Assembly: GCA_949316235.1 (NCBI GenBank)
Contig: OX438744.1
Coordinates: 36,080,778-36,144,777 of the forward strand
Direction: 5' to 3'
From: Oegoconia quadripuncta
Taxonomy: Eukaryota; Arthropoda; Insecta; Lepidoptera; Autostichidae
Length of the DNA stretch: 64,000 bases
The notes beneath the pieces are model-generated. The model had not been told where the DNA came from. It did not search any database and saw only the letters and a program-made list of their open reading frames with translations. Below, one piece after another: positions 20,796-32,285 of the stretch. The translations under genes were made by a program, and so were the position numbers. Numbering within the stretch: position 1 is the first letter of the stretch; each line of letters begins with the position of its first letter.

Positions 20796-21621
20796 ATACA
20801 TTTTACGCAATAAAATTATTTTATAAATCTAATCAAGTTCTCTTTTTTTATTTGGAAAGCGGTAGGATGATTACGATCATTAACAGAAGTAAGTGACTAA
20901 TTATCTTACTAAATGGAATGTTTATTTACAAATGGTTTATACAACTGCGTCATTAGATTAGACTAAGTGTTACAGTGTAATTCAGGGTTTAACTTTACAT
21001 AACTATAATGACGCACGCTTCCTTTTACTTACCGTTAAGTCATTACTCATTAATTTATCAAGATATGTTAGTTAATTATTGCTAACTCAAAGATAGCTGT
21101 CGTAACGGTTAAAACGAGTCATACTTTTTTTTTAAATTGGAAGTTGCGTCAATAGTTGATAGTGAAGAATTGTTGGGACGTCTGCGGGCGTCACGGACTG
21201 TTCTGTTCGATTCTACGGAGCATTGGATACTGTGAGCCCGGTAATCCAGCAAACACACGAAAATTTTGTGGTGTAACTTCCCATGATATAAAAGATCCTC
21301 ATTTTTTGTAGAAAGATAGAGTACCGATAGAGAAAGACGAAGCAGTGCGAAGGTCGCCGGCACCACTGGTTTCACTATAGATATAAGCACGGTAAAGAAA
21401 AGTACGTAGTATAAGATTGTACTGATTCGTATTCTTCAGCCTTTAAACCACACAATATAATAGGGCCCTACGCAATTGTCTAAATGGTCATCTCGTCCGA
21501 CGATCTCAAATGTGGGTTTAACTATTAGATACATAAAGCATTTATTTTTTTATCCAGTCACTTACATATTTCCTTCCTTATTTAAACAATAAAGCGTATT
21601 TGATTTAATTTGATTTGAATG
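20796..21621. other. No gene seen
   Basis: AT-rich sequence with a CG-containing patch at 21170-21220. Positions 21530-21615 resemble a LINE 3' end with caataaagcgtatttgattt. Confidence 0.4.
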
Positions 21622-21873
21622 ACCTCCTCCGTGGCTCCGTTGGTGGTAGGGCATTTTAAATGTCCGCCTGGGTAGCTACCACCATCTTATCTAAATCTGC
21701 CGTCAAGCAGCAATGTTAATAGCATTGTTGTGTTCCGGTTGTCAGAGATAAGATAGCCAGTCCTCCAAATGTGTCGGGGTTTCTGGGTCAGTACGCTTCC
21801 ACCTTCGACCTCATCTTCACTTAACATCAGGTGTGATTGAGGTCAAGTACCAACCCGTTGTGCATAAAAAAAA
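21622..21873 (+). mobile_element. SINE-A with internal deletion
   Basis: The head begins ctcctccgtggctccg and jumps directly to ttggtggtagggcat, losing the B box. The rest, to tgtgcataaaaaaaa, is intact. Confidence 0.9.
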
Positions 21874-21889
21874 CCCCCTTCAGTAATAG

Positions 21890-22251
21890 AATACAAAATG
21901 TTTCTAACCATTCTGTAGCTTTCTTTAGGTCAAATTAAAGTTATCACTGTGAACTTCGTTGCGTTGTTGAAGATGCTACATGAAGGTATAACAATTTTCT
22001 ATAAAATTAATCAGACTACTTTATATTTTCTAAAAATAATTTATAGAGTCGTGATATTTGCCCTCGGTGAAAGTTTTATAAATATAAAGAAGTTATTGAT
22101 CGATTTTTTTTTTATAATTGTTGCACGAGTGCCGAGTATATTGTCCGAAACAATGAAATTCGCAGTGGTAAAAAGTCTATGTTTTATTACAAAATGTCTA
22201 TACTAATCTGCTATAGATTTCTTACAAATAATTTTTATTCTATCACTGGCC
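21890..22251 (+). repeat. Repeat I copy
   Basis: cagtaatagaatacaaaatg, tcaaattaaagttatcactg and aacaatgaaattcgcagtgg agree with the 44.5-46.0 kb copies. It is interrupted by SINE-A at 22252 and resumes near 22604. Confidence 0.55.
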
Positions 22252-22603
22252 TTTTTTTTTCTTTTTTTTATGCACAACGGGTTGGTACCTGACCTCAATC
22301 CCACCTGATGTTAAGTGAAGATGAGGCCGAAGGTGGAAGCGTACTGACCCGGAAACCCAAGTATTTAGGGAACTGGCTATCTTATCTCTGAAAAAAGGAA
22401 CACAACAATGCTATTAACATTGATGTTTGGCGGCAGATTTAGATAAGATGGTGGTAGCTAGCCAGGCGGTCATTTAAAATGCCCTACCACCAATCAAACC
22501 GAGTACTTAAACATGTACCCCGCTGGGGATCGAACTCGCGTCCTCCGAATCGTAAACCCAATGTTGTTTACACGGCCGTTGTTGTTGAGCCACGGAGGCG
22601 GTT
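22252..22603 (-). mobile_element. SINE-A, full length
   Basis: It runs from poly-T to gccacggaggcggtt. About 14 extra bases (including ggccgttgttgtt) lie next to the A box, which would be expected to disturb Pol III promoter spacing. Confidence 0.93.
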
Positions 22604-22935
22604 AAAAATTATATTCCAAATTATATTCTCCGAAACAATGAAATACGCAGTGGTAAAATGTCTATGTTTTGTTACTAAATGTCTATACTATATATAAAGC
22701 AAGCTGCCGATTTCTTAGAAAACATTTATATTCTCTGGCATTTAAGATTATAGCAAGTTAAAAGTGTATCCTTACTGGAATACGGTACAGACTATCCGCC
22801 ACATCTTCCAGTCTGCATGCAATACTATATATTTCACTTGTAAAAGAAGACGTTCTTTTATTCAACTACTTTTCATCACACCCTGTATAATAATGAAATT
22901 ACAACTTAAAATTAAATGTAACAAATATTATAAAT
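22604..22935. repeat. Repeat I continuation, decayed
   Basis: ctccgaaacaatgaaatacgc and tggtaaaatgtctatgtttt duplicate the sequence just left of the SINE (22145-22200). No gene is present. Confidence 0.45.
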
Positions 22936-23150
22936 GGGAAAGTACGGATGCTTGTTAGTTCGTTGCTGAATCACGGCGAAACGGATGAACGGATTTAAAT
23001 TGAATAGGGTATATAGGTAGAACATAACCTAGATCAAAACATAGGATAATTTTTATCCCGATAAAGTGAGTAGTTGCCGCGGGATAAACAAGTTAATCAT
23101 ATCCGCGATAAATTTATTCCACGCAGGCGTAGCCGCGGCCGGAAAGCTAG
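22936..23150. repeat. Repeat C (aagctagt end)
   Basis: cggcgaaacggatgaacgga, tatataggtagaacataacc and tccacgcaggcgtagccgcg end with cggaaagctagt. A very similar copy lies at 49975-50185, and others at 31865-32097, 33560-33785 and 40715-40885. Confidence 0.65.
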
Positions 23151-23342
23151 TGTCTTTTACATTACAAAATATTGAATTTAATTGGTTATTATTAATGTTA
23201 TTGAAGCAAGAGCTAGGAATATTAATATTGTATAAGTGAACTGTCAATAATTAGAAAAGGCGCGACTTCAACTAGTGTTTGACAGTTATTTTGAGAATGT
23301 TACCATAAAACGACACATACTTTAAAACTATAAAAGAAAAAG

Positions 23343-23437
23343 TTTTTTTTTTTATATGAGAGGGCGGCAAAGGAGCATGCGGGTCACCTGATGGAAAGCA
23401 ATCACCGCCGCCCATGGACACCCGCAACACCAAAATT
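23343..23437 (-). mobile_element. Family D LINE 3' end, short
   Basis: gagggcggcaaaggagcatg to cacccgcaacaccaaaa matches the outer part of 10684-10935. Confidence 0.75.
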
Positions 23438-23759
23438 TTGACAGTGTGTATCATTAGACACTATTTATTTTAGATTCTGTTTTAAATAGTGTTGTCATGG
23501 TAAGTTCGCTGGTGTTTAAGGCGAGGCCAGTTCAGGAAATCTACTTTTTCACGGGGGTGAAGCAAGGGAAGGACGAGAGCAGGCGCGCGGGGACCCGCCA
23601 TCACCTGTGTGTTTTTCCGAGACAGATCACGCTCACCAGTGTGCGCCGCCAACGCACACACCCTAGTAAATATGTGAAGTACGGTTAGCAAATTCGATTT
23701 TTCAGTGCATTTGTCCTATGATGAAATTATTGAGAGGAAACTCATTCTGAAGGATATAT
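23438..23759. other. Small CG-rich patch, no gene called
   Basis: Positions 23550-23660 are CG-rich (gagcaggcgcgcggggaccc) and open in several frames for ~65 codons. No domain, splice signal or promoter can be defended. Confidence 0.3.
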
Positions 23760-24105
23760 TTAGTATCATAGTCAAGAAATTACAAGAAGAACAATAGCAT
23801 TCCTTGTAAAAATATTATAGACAGAAACTTATTAAGAAAGTATATTATAAAATATCAGAATATTTAGATGATAAACATCCCTGGACACAACCAGCTCGTT
23901 CGCATGTCAGGCGATGTTCACAATTAATAATGAGATATAAAAGCTATTTGTAATATAAAAACCTGTTATTAAGCAACACTTCGTTTCTTCCTTGTTCTTC
24001 TCAGGGGAAAATTGCAATTTGAACAAGCAGTAGCTTAAAAAATGTATAATTGACTATTTTAAGTGTACCCTGTGTACCAACAAAATAAAGACTTTGGCGC
24101 CCCCG
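23760..24105 (+). mobile_element. LINE tail, FNKVP family
   Basis: cagaaacttattaagaaagt and ttagatgataaacatccctg match the 41.5 kb coding end (KLIRKAYYKISDYLDDKHSW). The 3' UTR has ttgttcttctcaggggaaaa and aacaagcagtagcttaaaaa. Confidence 0.8.
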
Positions 24106-24390
24106 CAAATGCCTAGGGGGCTATAGTTAGCTAAGTGAAGCTATATATATATAAGAGGGTTTATGCCATAAGTATATTACATAATTCATATAGTCCTTGC
24201 AAAATTATTTCCCAAGTAAGTTAACGAACCCGTTGGCGAACGAAGTTGCGCGGTGACCGGCACCCTATCATAACAGAACTTTTTTGCGCCCCCGCAAATG
24301 TATGAGTTATAAGGGGGCTATAGTTAGCCAACTGAAATTATATAAGTAAGAGGGTTCACGTGATGCGATAACAAAGTTCTTGGGTGGTTA
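24093..24390. repeat. Duplicated gcgcccccgcaaatg block
   Basis: Two copies start gcgcccccgcaaatg (24099 and 24287). Both continue with agggggctatagttagc and then nagagggtt, about 190 bp apart. The host sequence is not recognised. Confidence 0.7.
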
Positions 24391-24699
24391 CGTAGGTTCG
24401 TAAAATTACGAGACACACCGAGGGCGTATGTCGTAAGGCTTTGCGGTGGGAATTGTATTTATTTGTAAAAAAAATCTGGAATTCGCTTTTCGACAATCAA
24501 ACGCTTTAAGGTTTGGGGCGATTTTGGGCAAGGAATGCAAATCGCACTATGGGATAATCTGGTGCGCTAATGCACTTTTATAATTGCACGTATATGTACA
24601 AATATAGATATTTTTTTATTATTATTTATTATTTAATTTATTTATATAGAAATCACACAGCATATTAAATATAAATATTTCTTAAAATTTTAAAAGCCA

Positions 24700-24960
24700 A
24701 ATCGGAGATTTATGATTAACAATATAACAATATATATTACATATTTATTAAGAGGATTTAATCCGTCCAAGCCTACTTTTAAATACAGAATGAATTTAAA
24801 ATATCGCTCTGATCTGCACTCGAGAAGCCTAAAGCTTATAAATAACACATTAATAGATTTTCGAAAATTTCAAATTATTGATAAAAACGAACACTTTTTT
24901 TATAATCGTGAATTCTGGAAAATAACCCCCATCAAATTTAGGTAGCGATATTTTTGATTT
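24700..24960 (+). repeat. Direct repeat, left copy
   Basis: tttaaatacagaatgaattt, ctcgagaagcctaaa and ttcaaattattgataaaaac recur with changes at 25545-25760. The 77-codon ORF here (24712-24945) is not preserved in the second copy, so I do not treat it as coding. Confidence 0.7.
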
Positions 24961-25093
24961 ATTCTATATCCAAAAGGAAATCTTAATTGATCCAATGAAG
25001 TCGCCAGTGGACGGAATTAACCCTCTTAAAACTCAGATGTAAATACTTAAAATTATATAATAGTTTAATTGTTTGAGTTTCCGGAGTCTAATA

Positions 25094-25447
25094 TACAGGG
25101 TGAATTTGAATTCGTGTAATTCCCATTAACTGGTGACGCCACTCTTGATTACGAACAACTTTCCCGAAGGAACTATAGTCAAATTCGATCAAAAAATTTA
25201 CATATAATAATAAAAGATAAAAGTGCAACAATTTTACGAACGAACATTTACGAACAACTTTCCACTGGGAACCATAGCCGAATTCAGCCGATTGTTGATT
25301 TCCAAGGTGGTTCCAGAATGTTACTTTGTATAGGTGATCGAAAATTCTTTGATCCAATTCGGCTATGGTTTCCAATTGAAAGTTGTTCGTAATCAGGAGT
25401 GGAGTCACCAGTAAAGAGGAAATACACGAATTAAATTTCACCCTGTA
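25094..25447. mobile_element. MITE with ~72-bp inverted ends (tacagggtg)
   Basis: The left end tacagggtgaatttgaattc and the right end, reversed (tacagggtgaaatttaattc), match imperfectly for ~72 bp, through gattacgaacaactttc. TA flanks both sides (25092-25093, 25448-25449). TA targets suggest mobilisation by a Tc1/mariner-type transposase (inference). It sits between two direct repeats. Confidence 0.85.
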
Positions 25448-25544
25448 TAATTGATTTTGAAAATATCTCTGAAGTCTACCTATCCACAGTTTATGGTCAC
25501 CACCATTTAAGAGTCGTCAATTAAAGCGTCGAAAATAAAGTACG

Positions 25545-25765
25545 TTAAGGGTTTTATTCCGTCCAGTGGCGCCCCCAAAATTAAGATTTTTTTTAAATAC
25601 AGAATAATTCTATAAAAACGCTCTGACCTGCATTCGAAAAGCCTAAATGATAATTATAAATAATACATGAATAGCTTTAATTACGTTTCTTTTCGTGAGT
25701 TTCAAATTATTGATAAAAACTGCCACTTTTTTTATAATCGTGAAATTATGAAAATGGCCCAATCA
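25545..25765 (+). repeat. Direct repeat, right copy
   Basis: It pairs with 24700-24960. It additionally carries ggcgcccccaaaatt, a phrase like those starting the block at 24.1 kb. Confidence 0.7.
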
Positions 25766-26156
25766 ATCGCCTAACCTGAAACAAAGATGCCAGCTGAAAA
25801 TCAGCGCTGTGGCACAGACTTAATATACTCAGTACTATATGGTTCATGCCACAAACCTATATCAACTTGCATTATTATGTTTCAGTATTATTATCCCAAA
25901 ATTGTCATGTACATGCCCATTGTAAGCTGAATAAATGTTTTCTTTTTTTCATCCTTTCAAAGTTATTTAGGTATTACTTATAATTAGCGTCTAACCTCCT
26001 CGATTGCAGGTCAGAGCGATTTTTTGATTTATACATTAAACATTATCTCTCTAAATCTCTTTCTTTTTGGAACAAAAGTACTTTCAATTGACTGTAATTT
26101 AGGAACATAACCTCATCAGTTTTGGAAGGATTCCATCAATATACTCTCTTAGATAG

Positions 26157-26275
26157 TATTTATTTACAAAAAAAATGCATTTGTGTAGTTTATCAATCAT
26201 CTGGTGTCCATAATACAAGCCTAGTTGCTTAGTGTGAAACTAGATGGCGCTGTGTGTATGTGGAAAGATATTATT
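26157..26275 (+). mobile_element. SINE-B, 3' half
   Basis: tttacaaaaaaaatgcattt, catctggtgtccataatac and gtgaaactagatggcgct form the distal part only. Confidence 0.8.
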
Positions 26276-26443
26276 ATTATTATATTAATTTAAATTCTTA
26301 TTTTCTCCTCTTTTGAGGGTCGTTATCACCTTATCATGCGGGCCGTAGCCAAACATGATAAGGGATAACCGAGTTATGGTACGCGATGGTTAGTTATGGT
26401 TGCAGACGTTAAAAATTTCCTAGCAATGCGGCATGTATTTAGG

Positions 26444-26788
26444 TTTTTTTTTTTTTTTTTTTTTATGCATAACGGGTTGGTACTTGACCTCAATCACACC
26501 TGATGTTAAGTGAAGATGAGGTCGAAGATGGAAGCGTACTGACCCGGAAACCCCAACACATTTGGGGGACTGGCTATCTTATCTCTGACAACCGGAACAC
26601 GACAATGCTATTAACATTGCTGCTTGGCGGCACATTTAGATAAGATGGTGGTAGCTAGCCAGGCGGACATTTAAAATGCCCTACCACCAACCAAACCGAG
26701 TACTTAAACATGTACCCCGCTGGGGATCGAACCCGCGACCTCCGAATCGTAAACTCAATGTTGTTTACATTGAGCCACGGAGGCGGTT
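26444..26788 (-). mobile_element. SINE-A, full length
   Basis: A ~20-nt T run begins the copy and ccacggaggcggtt ends it. It is close to the apparent consensus and therefore probably young. Confidence 0.95.
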
Positions 26789-27019
26789 AGGTCTGTGGCT
26801 TTTTGCAATGTTTCTATAATATAAGTTGGGATATGTAGGGTATCGAGGTTGTTGCTTAAGGTTTTCGGAATTACACAATGGGAACTATATGAACTATGTG
26901 TGCTTACCATTGGCGCCTAAGTTCTATGGCTAAATCTTGGTATTTGGCTAATTTCTCGTAAATTGTGGATTGAATATTGTGTGTGTTTGGGATCGCTGTG
27001 TCAATGAGATATGTGGTTT

Positions 27020-27240
27020 TATATTATTATTATTATTTATTATTATTATTAAGAGCCCATAGTGTCCCACTGCTGGGCGAAGGCCTCCCTCATCTGTTTC
27101 CAGTCGTTTCTGTTCTTGGCAAGTACAAACCATCCCATGTTAAAACTGTCAAGATCGATCCACCAACCAAGTTAAATGGATTATGTCATGTCTGTAAAAA
27201 GTAATATATGTGTTGTAAAAGAGGTTCCTAATTCTTTTTT
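27020..27240 (+). repeat. LINE-like fragment and left member of an 85-bp direct repeat
   Basis: gtcccactgctgggcgaagg followed by cctccctcatctg is a common insect LINE-end phrase. Then 27147-27236 (gatcgatccaccaaccaagt through aaagaggttcc) is repeated at 27740-27826. Confidence 0.6.
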
Positions 27241-27379
27241 TTTTTTATATTATTTATTATTATTAGATGGCAACATCCTCGTGCTCTACTACAGTACATC
27301 GTAAGAGTAATGAAGAAGAAACAAGGCATTTAGTCTCCGCAAATAGGTGTCTAAGAGTACATACGTAGATAGATCAATA

Positions 27380-27640
27380 ACATGCTTAGTTATGCCACAT
27401 CTAGGTGTGTTTTCCCAGCCGTTTGGCGTTGATATACCGCACATAGACCTTAGCGGTTTGACTTTTCATTCATAATGTGACCAGCCATGGCAAAGAAAGT
27501 ACGGTCTTTCCGAAATGCTACAATCCAGGGATCTTCAAGAGTAAGGTGAATATACATCTATTGAGATCGCATGCTTCATCTTCGACGTCATCATCAATTA
27601 TATCATTGAATTGATAAAAGTACCGATCACAAGAAATAGT
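27380..27640 (+). pseudogene. LINE ORF end (NPGIFKSKV motif)
   Basis: One frame reads CYNPGIFKSKVNIHLLRSHA, the type of C-terminus seen in several non-LTR families (NLGIFKSRV). The upstream frame has stops, so it is a relic. Confidence 0.6.
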
Positions 27641-27734
27641 GATGTTTGTAAAAGTTGGGTAATTCTTCTTTTTGTTTAATTATTAGACCCGTTTCCCTCA
27701 AAAATCTATAGTTCCGAGACCGAGAAGCGATCCC

Positions 27735-27830
27735 AATCTCAAGATCGACCCACCAACCAAGTTAAATGCATCATTGTCATGTAGTATGTAAAAAGTAATA
27801 TATGTGATGGAAAAGAGGTTCCAAATTAAA
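27735..27830 (+). repeat. Right member of the 85-bp direct repeat
   Basis: aagatcgacccaccaaccaa and gtaaaaagtaatatatgtg agree with 27147-27236. Confidence 0.7.
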
Positions 27831-28919
27831 ATAATAGTTTGCTTATTTTTAGCATTGTCATTGTGAGTGAATGGTATGAAAAAATTATATTCTCGTATCG
27901 ACGAAGAACTTGGTTTTATCATTAAAACACCCCGACAACCATTCAATATGAAACAAAGCACATAATGTTTATGTTCCCTTTTACCATTCCTAATATTGTG
28001 AAATTCTTCACAAAAGTTTAAATAATGTGTTACAGTTACATTGTAGTAATTGCTAAATCAAGGGAGAATATTTTCTGGCAATAAAATATTTATAGTTTGG
28101 TAGAAGTGTGTGATAAACGCAGCGCTGTAAAAAGAAACTCAAAATAAATGTTTTAGTGTATTTATTTTTATTTTATTTAAATAAAAGCTTTTAAATTTTT
28201 TTTATAAATTATATTATATGCATGAAAATTAATATTGTACACCTGTTAGAGGTAAGGACTATCGAACCAATGCAACAATATTTTAATATCACCCATGTAC
28301 CACAGTTCTACAATAGATTGATTCTGATTCTGAAATAATAAAAAAAAAAAAATCAGCCTTAATTGTATATTGTTACAGTACAACATACAAACAGTTAAAG
28401 TTTTCTTTCTAGTATGTGGTACATTGAACCATAAGTTCTGTGCAATTTTGACCTTTATTATCACGGCAGTAGACTAACAAAAAGGTTTATTTTAGATAAT
28501 TCCGGACTTAAGTTTCGAATTTCGAATGTCGTTACTAAAATAGACTACTTTTTCAATAAACCATAAAAACTCTCCCTATTAAAAAAAACAACATCAAATA
28601 AAAAGTAAAAGCAAACGTTAAGCCAATATAAATAACAATAATTCTGTTACTAAGGCACTATGAGTCCCATAGTACAGCACTTTGGGACTGAGAACTCCAT
28701 TCATACTAAGTTTTTTTTTCTAAATAAACAGCTATACCTTTTAAAATACGTGTGAATGAAATTACACCTCATATTTCAAAGTTTGTAGGAAATTAAGGTG
28801 AAGGTAGGTCATGTTTCCTTTTGTTCGAGTTTATTCGATGTCTACCTACGGCCTCACTATTCACCTCCTTCTCTCGCGCAATTTACTATATTTCATGCGA
28901 GGGTTGTTTATCCATTTCT
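27831..28919. other. No gene seen
   Basis: AT-rich throughout, with A and T runs. Open frames are short and of compositional type. Confidence 0.45.
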
Positions 28920-29470
28920 TTTTTTGACGCGGGGAAACCGCCTGGGGCACGGCGAGACGGTTATGTGGGACTCCCTTCCCTATAGGGAGGGATACCCACT
29001 AAAACCCCGCGGCGACTTCTTCGGCAGTAGGGAGGACCCGGGAACGCATAAGCGACTCCAGCCCCTCCCGCCCCCTCTATAGGGGAGGCCCATTCCCGGA
29101 GGGCCTCTAGCGCACCCTCTGTAGGGGGTGCTGTCGTGCCTCACACCGCGATCAGCGAGCGGTATGAAGCGCGGCAAGGCCCGATGCGACGACACCCCTC
29201 CGGTCGCTCCGGAGGATATCATCCTCTCCCGGCCGCGTCCGACGACTACATCGCCCCGAGATGTAGCCGCCTGCGACCCTCGGGCGACGTGCAGGTGGGT
29301 TAGCAAGCGTTGCCGCCCCTCCGACGTCGCCTCCTTCTGGAGCATGACTGCCTCACAGAAGGAGGCCGCTGCCCTCCAACCCTCTTCACTCGCCAGCATA
29401 GCCGCGACCAATGCTGGCGGGGACAGATTTCGTCCGATCCGGTCGACCAGGTCTCTACGCTCGGACTGCC
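28920..29470 (-). pseudogene. R1-like LINE ORF2 end plus 3' UTR
   Basis: The minus-strand frame from 29477 reads DLVDRIGRNLSPPALVAAML, then ASEEGWRAAASFCEAVMLQK with a charged tail. I associate this with the C-terminal end of R1-clade non-LTR proteins. The 3' UTR follows at lower coordinates (gggtatccctccctataggg, then gtctcgccgtgccccaggcg) and ends near 28920 without a long A tail. It is CG-rich relative to its neighbours and 5' truncated. SINE-A starts at its inner edge. Confidence 0.75.
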
Positions 29471-29764
29471 CAATCACACCTGATCTTAAGCGAAAATGAG
29501 GCCAAAGGTAAAAGCGTACTAACCCGGAAACCCCATCTTTTTGGAGGACTGGCTATCTTATCTCTGACAACCGGACACAATGTTGCTATTAACATTGCTG
29601 TTTGCTTGCAGATTTAGATAAAATGGTGGTAGGTAGACAGGCGGCTATTTTTAAAAAGCCCTACCACCAACTAAACCGACTAATAACCATATACCCCACT
29701 GGGGATCGAACCCGCGACCTCCAACCTCCAAACCATGTGTTTACATTGAGCCACGGAGGCGTTT
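29471..29764 (-). mobile_element. SINE-A, lacking poly-A end
   Basis: It starts inside the tail (caatcacacctgatcttaag) at the LINE junction and ends gccacggaggcgttta. Confidence 0.9.
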
Positions 29765-29794
29765 AATATGTCACTTAACAAATGATATCATTTC

Positions 29795-30003
29795 ATCATC
29801 ATCATCTTCATGCCCTGATTCCAATTTATTTGGGGTCGGCGCAGTACGTCTTTTTCTTCCAATCTCCTCTATCAGTCGTTACCTCATCATTCACGCCCTT
29901 TTCGTTCATATCACCCTTCACACAATCCATCCATCTTTCCCGTGCTCTTCCTCTTTCTTTCCAACCATCGACATCCATATTCATCATTCTCTTAGTAACA
30001 TGC
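29795..30003 (-). pseudogene. RTE-type LINE ORF C-terminus
   Basis: The minus-strand frame reads VTKRMMNMDVDGWKERGRAR, then ERWMDCVKGDMNEKGV and DRGDWKKKTYCADPK before TAA. The G-R-x-R-x-R-W-x-D...ADP pattern is the usual end of RTE-like reverse transcriptases. Only this end survives. Confidence 0.8.
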
Positions 30004-30625
30004 GTTTAGAATGAGAATAATTTATTTGATCCATTTAGCGACACACATGTTATTATTACATGTGAAAATATACACAGTGAAATTGGGACCGAGTGAGATA
30101 AAGTAGTACACAAAACAGTTTCATAGAATAGGATAGGTACTCCTATCTCATAATGCAGTTTACAAAATACAATAAAAAAAAAACCTAAGCAATGTTTCAC
30201 TTATAGACTAAACTCCTTAAAAATTAATTGTCGGTGTCGCAAAGTGGTATCAAAGAAGGTCTCCTTCTCAGCATAAGTTGCAATCTAGAAGTTAGACTAC
30301 AACGCTGGTTTTCAGTGGAGCCTAAGGCGAAAACACGGACGCCGATCGGACACTGACGGTAAGTTTAAACAGGTTTTTTTTAATTACATACTAGATTATT
30401 TATTCTATACACAGGTGCTGGGTGATTATAATCGATACGTTCGTAACGAACGAACGTAACGAACGTTTCATCCCTCCTCATAAGCTAAACGGTTTCCTTA
30501 CAATTTTCTGTCACGGATGGCACTTTTAAACTCCCTCTTACATACTCATTCCTTATTTTATCCATACTTGTTACTCCACAACAAATGATATAATGTATCT
30601 TACGTTGAAATACATGTTAAGTTTT
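30004..30625. other. No gene seen
   Basis: Positions 30228-30300 (attgtcggtgtcgcaaag, gaaggtctccttctcagca) resemble 19235-19300, so a repeat is present. 30430-30470 has cgttcgtaacgaacgaacgt, a short palindromic run. Confidence 0.4.
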
Positions 30626-30951
30626 AACCGCCTCCGTGGCTCAATGTAAACAACATTGGGTTTACGTTTCGGAGGTCGCGGATTCGATCCCCAGCGGGGT
30701 ACATATATAGTACTCGGTTTAGTTGGTGGTAGGGCATATTAAATGTCCGCCTGGCTAGCTACCGGCATCTTATCTAAATCTGCCGCCAAGCAGCAATGTT
30801 AATAGCATTATTGTGTTCCGGTTGTTAGAGTTAAGATAGCCAGTCCCCCAAGTGTGTTGGGGTTTCCGGGTCAGTACGCTATCCACCTTCGGCCTCATAT
30901 TCACTTAACATCAGGTGTGATTGTGGTCAAGTGCTAACCCGTTGTGGATAA
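30626..30951 (+). mobile_element. SINE-A, full length
   Basis: The head is intact except gcggattcgatcc in the B box. The tail is gttgtggataaagaaaag, where the usual gcataaaaa has degenerated. Confidence 0.93.
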
Positions 30952-31274
30952 AGAAAAGTAAAGATAAAGAAAAGTCTGCTGAAGAGGCCAGTAGTTGAGT
31001 CGCAATGATCAGCTCCTTGTGTGTCCCGAGCACTACAATGGCTTCTTACTTCAAACAGTCTCCAATTTAATTGAAATAAAAGAAAACTTTTTGTATTGAA
31101 CTCGAGTCAACTCAAATGTTGTTGTAATCTTGCGGCTGATATTTTAAAACTGATTCAAATTTTCCTTTCCAAAGTTTCACGTGACGCACTTTATGCTGAG
31201 TTCATGAAACTTTGTGGGTTTTCATGTTTTCTGTCAAGGAGCCATGGACCTCTCTTGTTATGTACAGTCGCAGA

Positions 31275-31465
31275 AATTAACGTTTTAGTGTGGGCGGGCC
31301 ACGACCGAATTTTTGCAGGACCGATAATCGGCCGATTTTTTCGTCAATAGTTTTATCACCGATATTGTGACCGATTTTTTGTAGGACGTGGGCGATCAGT
31401 AGGTTCCATTTTTCTCTTACAAAGAAAATCGGACACCGATTATCGACCGTGGGCGGGCAGCCTTA
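31275..31465. repeat. Palindromic cgataatcgg element
   Basis: gtgggcgggccacgaccgaa and accgataatcggccgatttt on the left mirror aaaatcggacaccgattatc and gaccgtgggcgggcag on the right. Imperfect inverted arms flank ~100 bp. Confidence 0.5.
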
Positions 31466-31633
31466 GCTAAGCATTTTTTTATTCAGGTATTGTGAACTGG
31501 ACACATAATAAAACTTGTTTTATTCACGTTAATAAGGTGCTGTGTGGTATCGGCACTCAAATAGAATAACCAACTCGTTTCTTCCCGTGGGTATCGAAAA
31601 GGTTATCCACCAAAAACATATATAGATTTGCAC

Positions 31634-32285
31634 GTTTCAACGGCGATGGGCTCACCTGTCACGTGTGCATTTCATTAGGTGAACCGTGGATGTTGTTTCT
31701 ATTATTAACCTCTCAATGTTTGACTGAATGACGACCGATTGGTGTAGTGGATAGTGACCCTATCAGCGAAACCAACGGTTGCGGGTTCGAATCCCGCAAG
31801 GGGTAAATGTTTGTGTGATGAATACGAACATTTATTCCCGAGTCTTGGATGTTTATATAAATACTAGCTTTCCTCCCGCGACTTCGTCCACGTGGAAGAT
31901 TTTATCAAAATACAAACAACAAACTTTCATCCCCTATTTTATCCCCTTGGGGGTAGAATTTATCAAAATCCTTTCTTAGCGGTTGCCTACGTCATAACAT
32001 CTACCTGCATGCCAAATTTCAGCCCGATCCGTCCAGTGGTTTGGGCTGGGCGTTGATTGATCACTATGTCAGTCACCTTTGAGTTATATATATTTAGATT
32101 TATGTATGTTTATCCGTTTATCTTGTATCCATAGCACAAGCTTTGCTTAGTTTGGGACTAGATGATTGGTGTAAGTGTCCGAAATATAAAAAAAAAAAAA
32201 ATGTTTGGAACAACCAAACACTATTTTTGGGATATCTCTGACCACGCCATATCGGATAAAGGTCGTGACGTTGTGTGTATGTATA
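31634..32285 (+). repeat. Repeat J split by a SINE-B
   Basis: Left part 31634-31722 (gcacgtttcaacggcgatgg) and right part 32208-32285 (gatatctctgaccacg) correspond to the uninterrupted copy at 38735-38920. Confidence 0.75.
31723..32199 (+). mobile_element. SINE-B carrying a nested Repeat C
   Basis: The head has gattggtgtagtgg and B box ggttcgaatcc; the end gactagatgattggtg is followed by a 13-A run. The exact duplication aatgtttg lies on both sides (31715-31722, 32200-32207). At ~31865 the SINE is interrupted by Repeat C (ctagctttcctcccgcgact) and resumes at ~32098. Confidence 0.85.

Noticed and set aside
24712..24945. 77-codon ORF of mixed composition
   Set aside because: The homologous direct repeat at 25.55 kb does not keep the frame, so there is no sign of coding constraint.
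28798..29499. Plus-strand ORFs of 94 and 123 codons
   Set aside because: They are the antisense of the R1-like ORF2 end, which explains the open frames.
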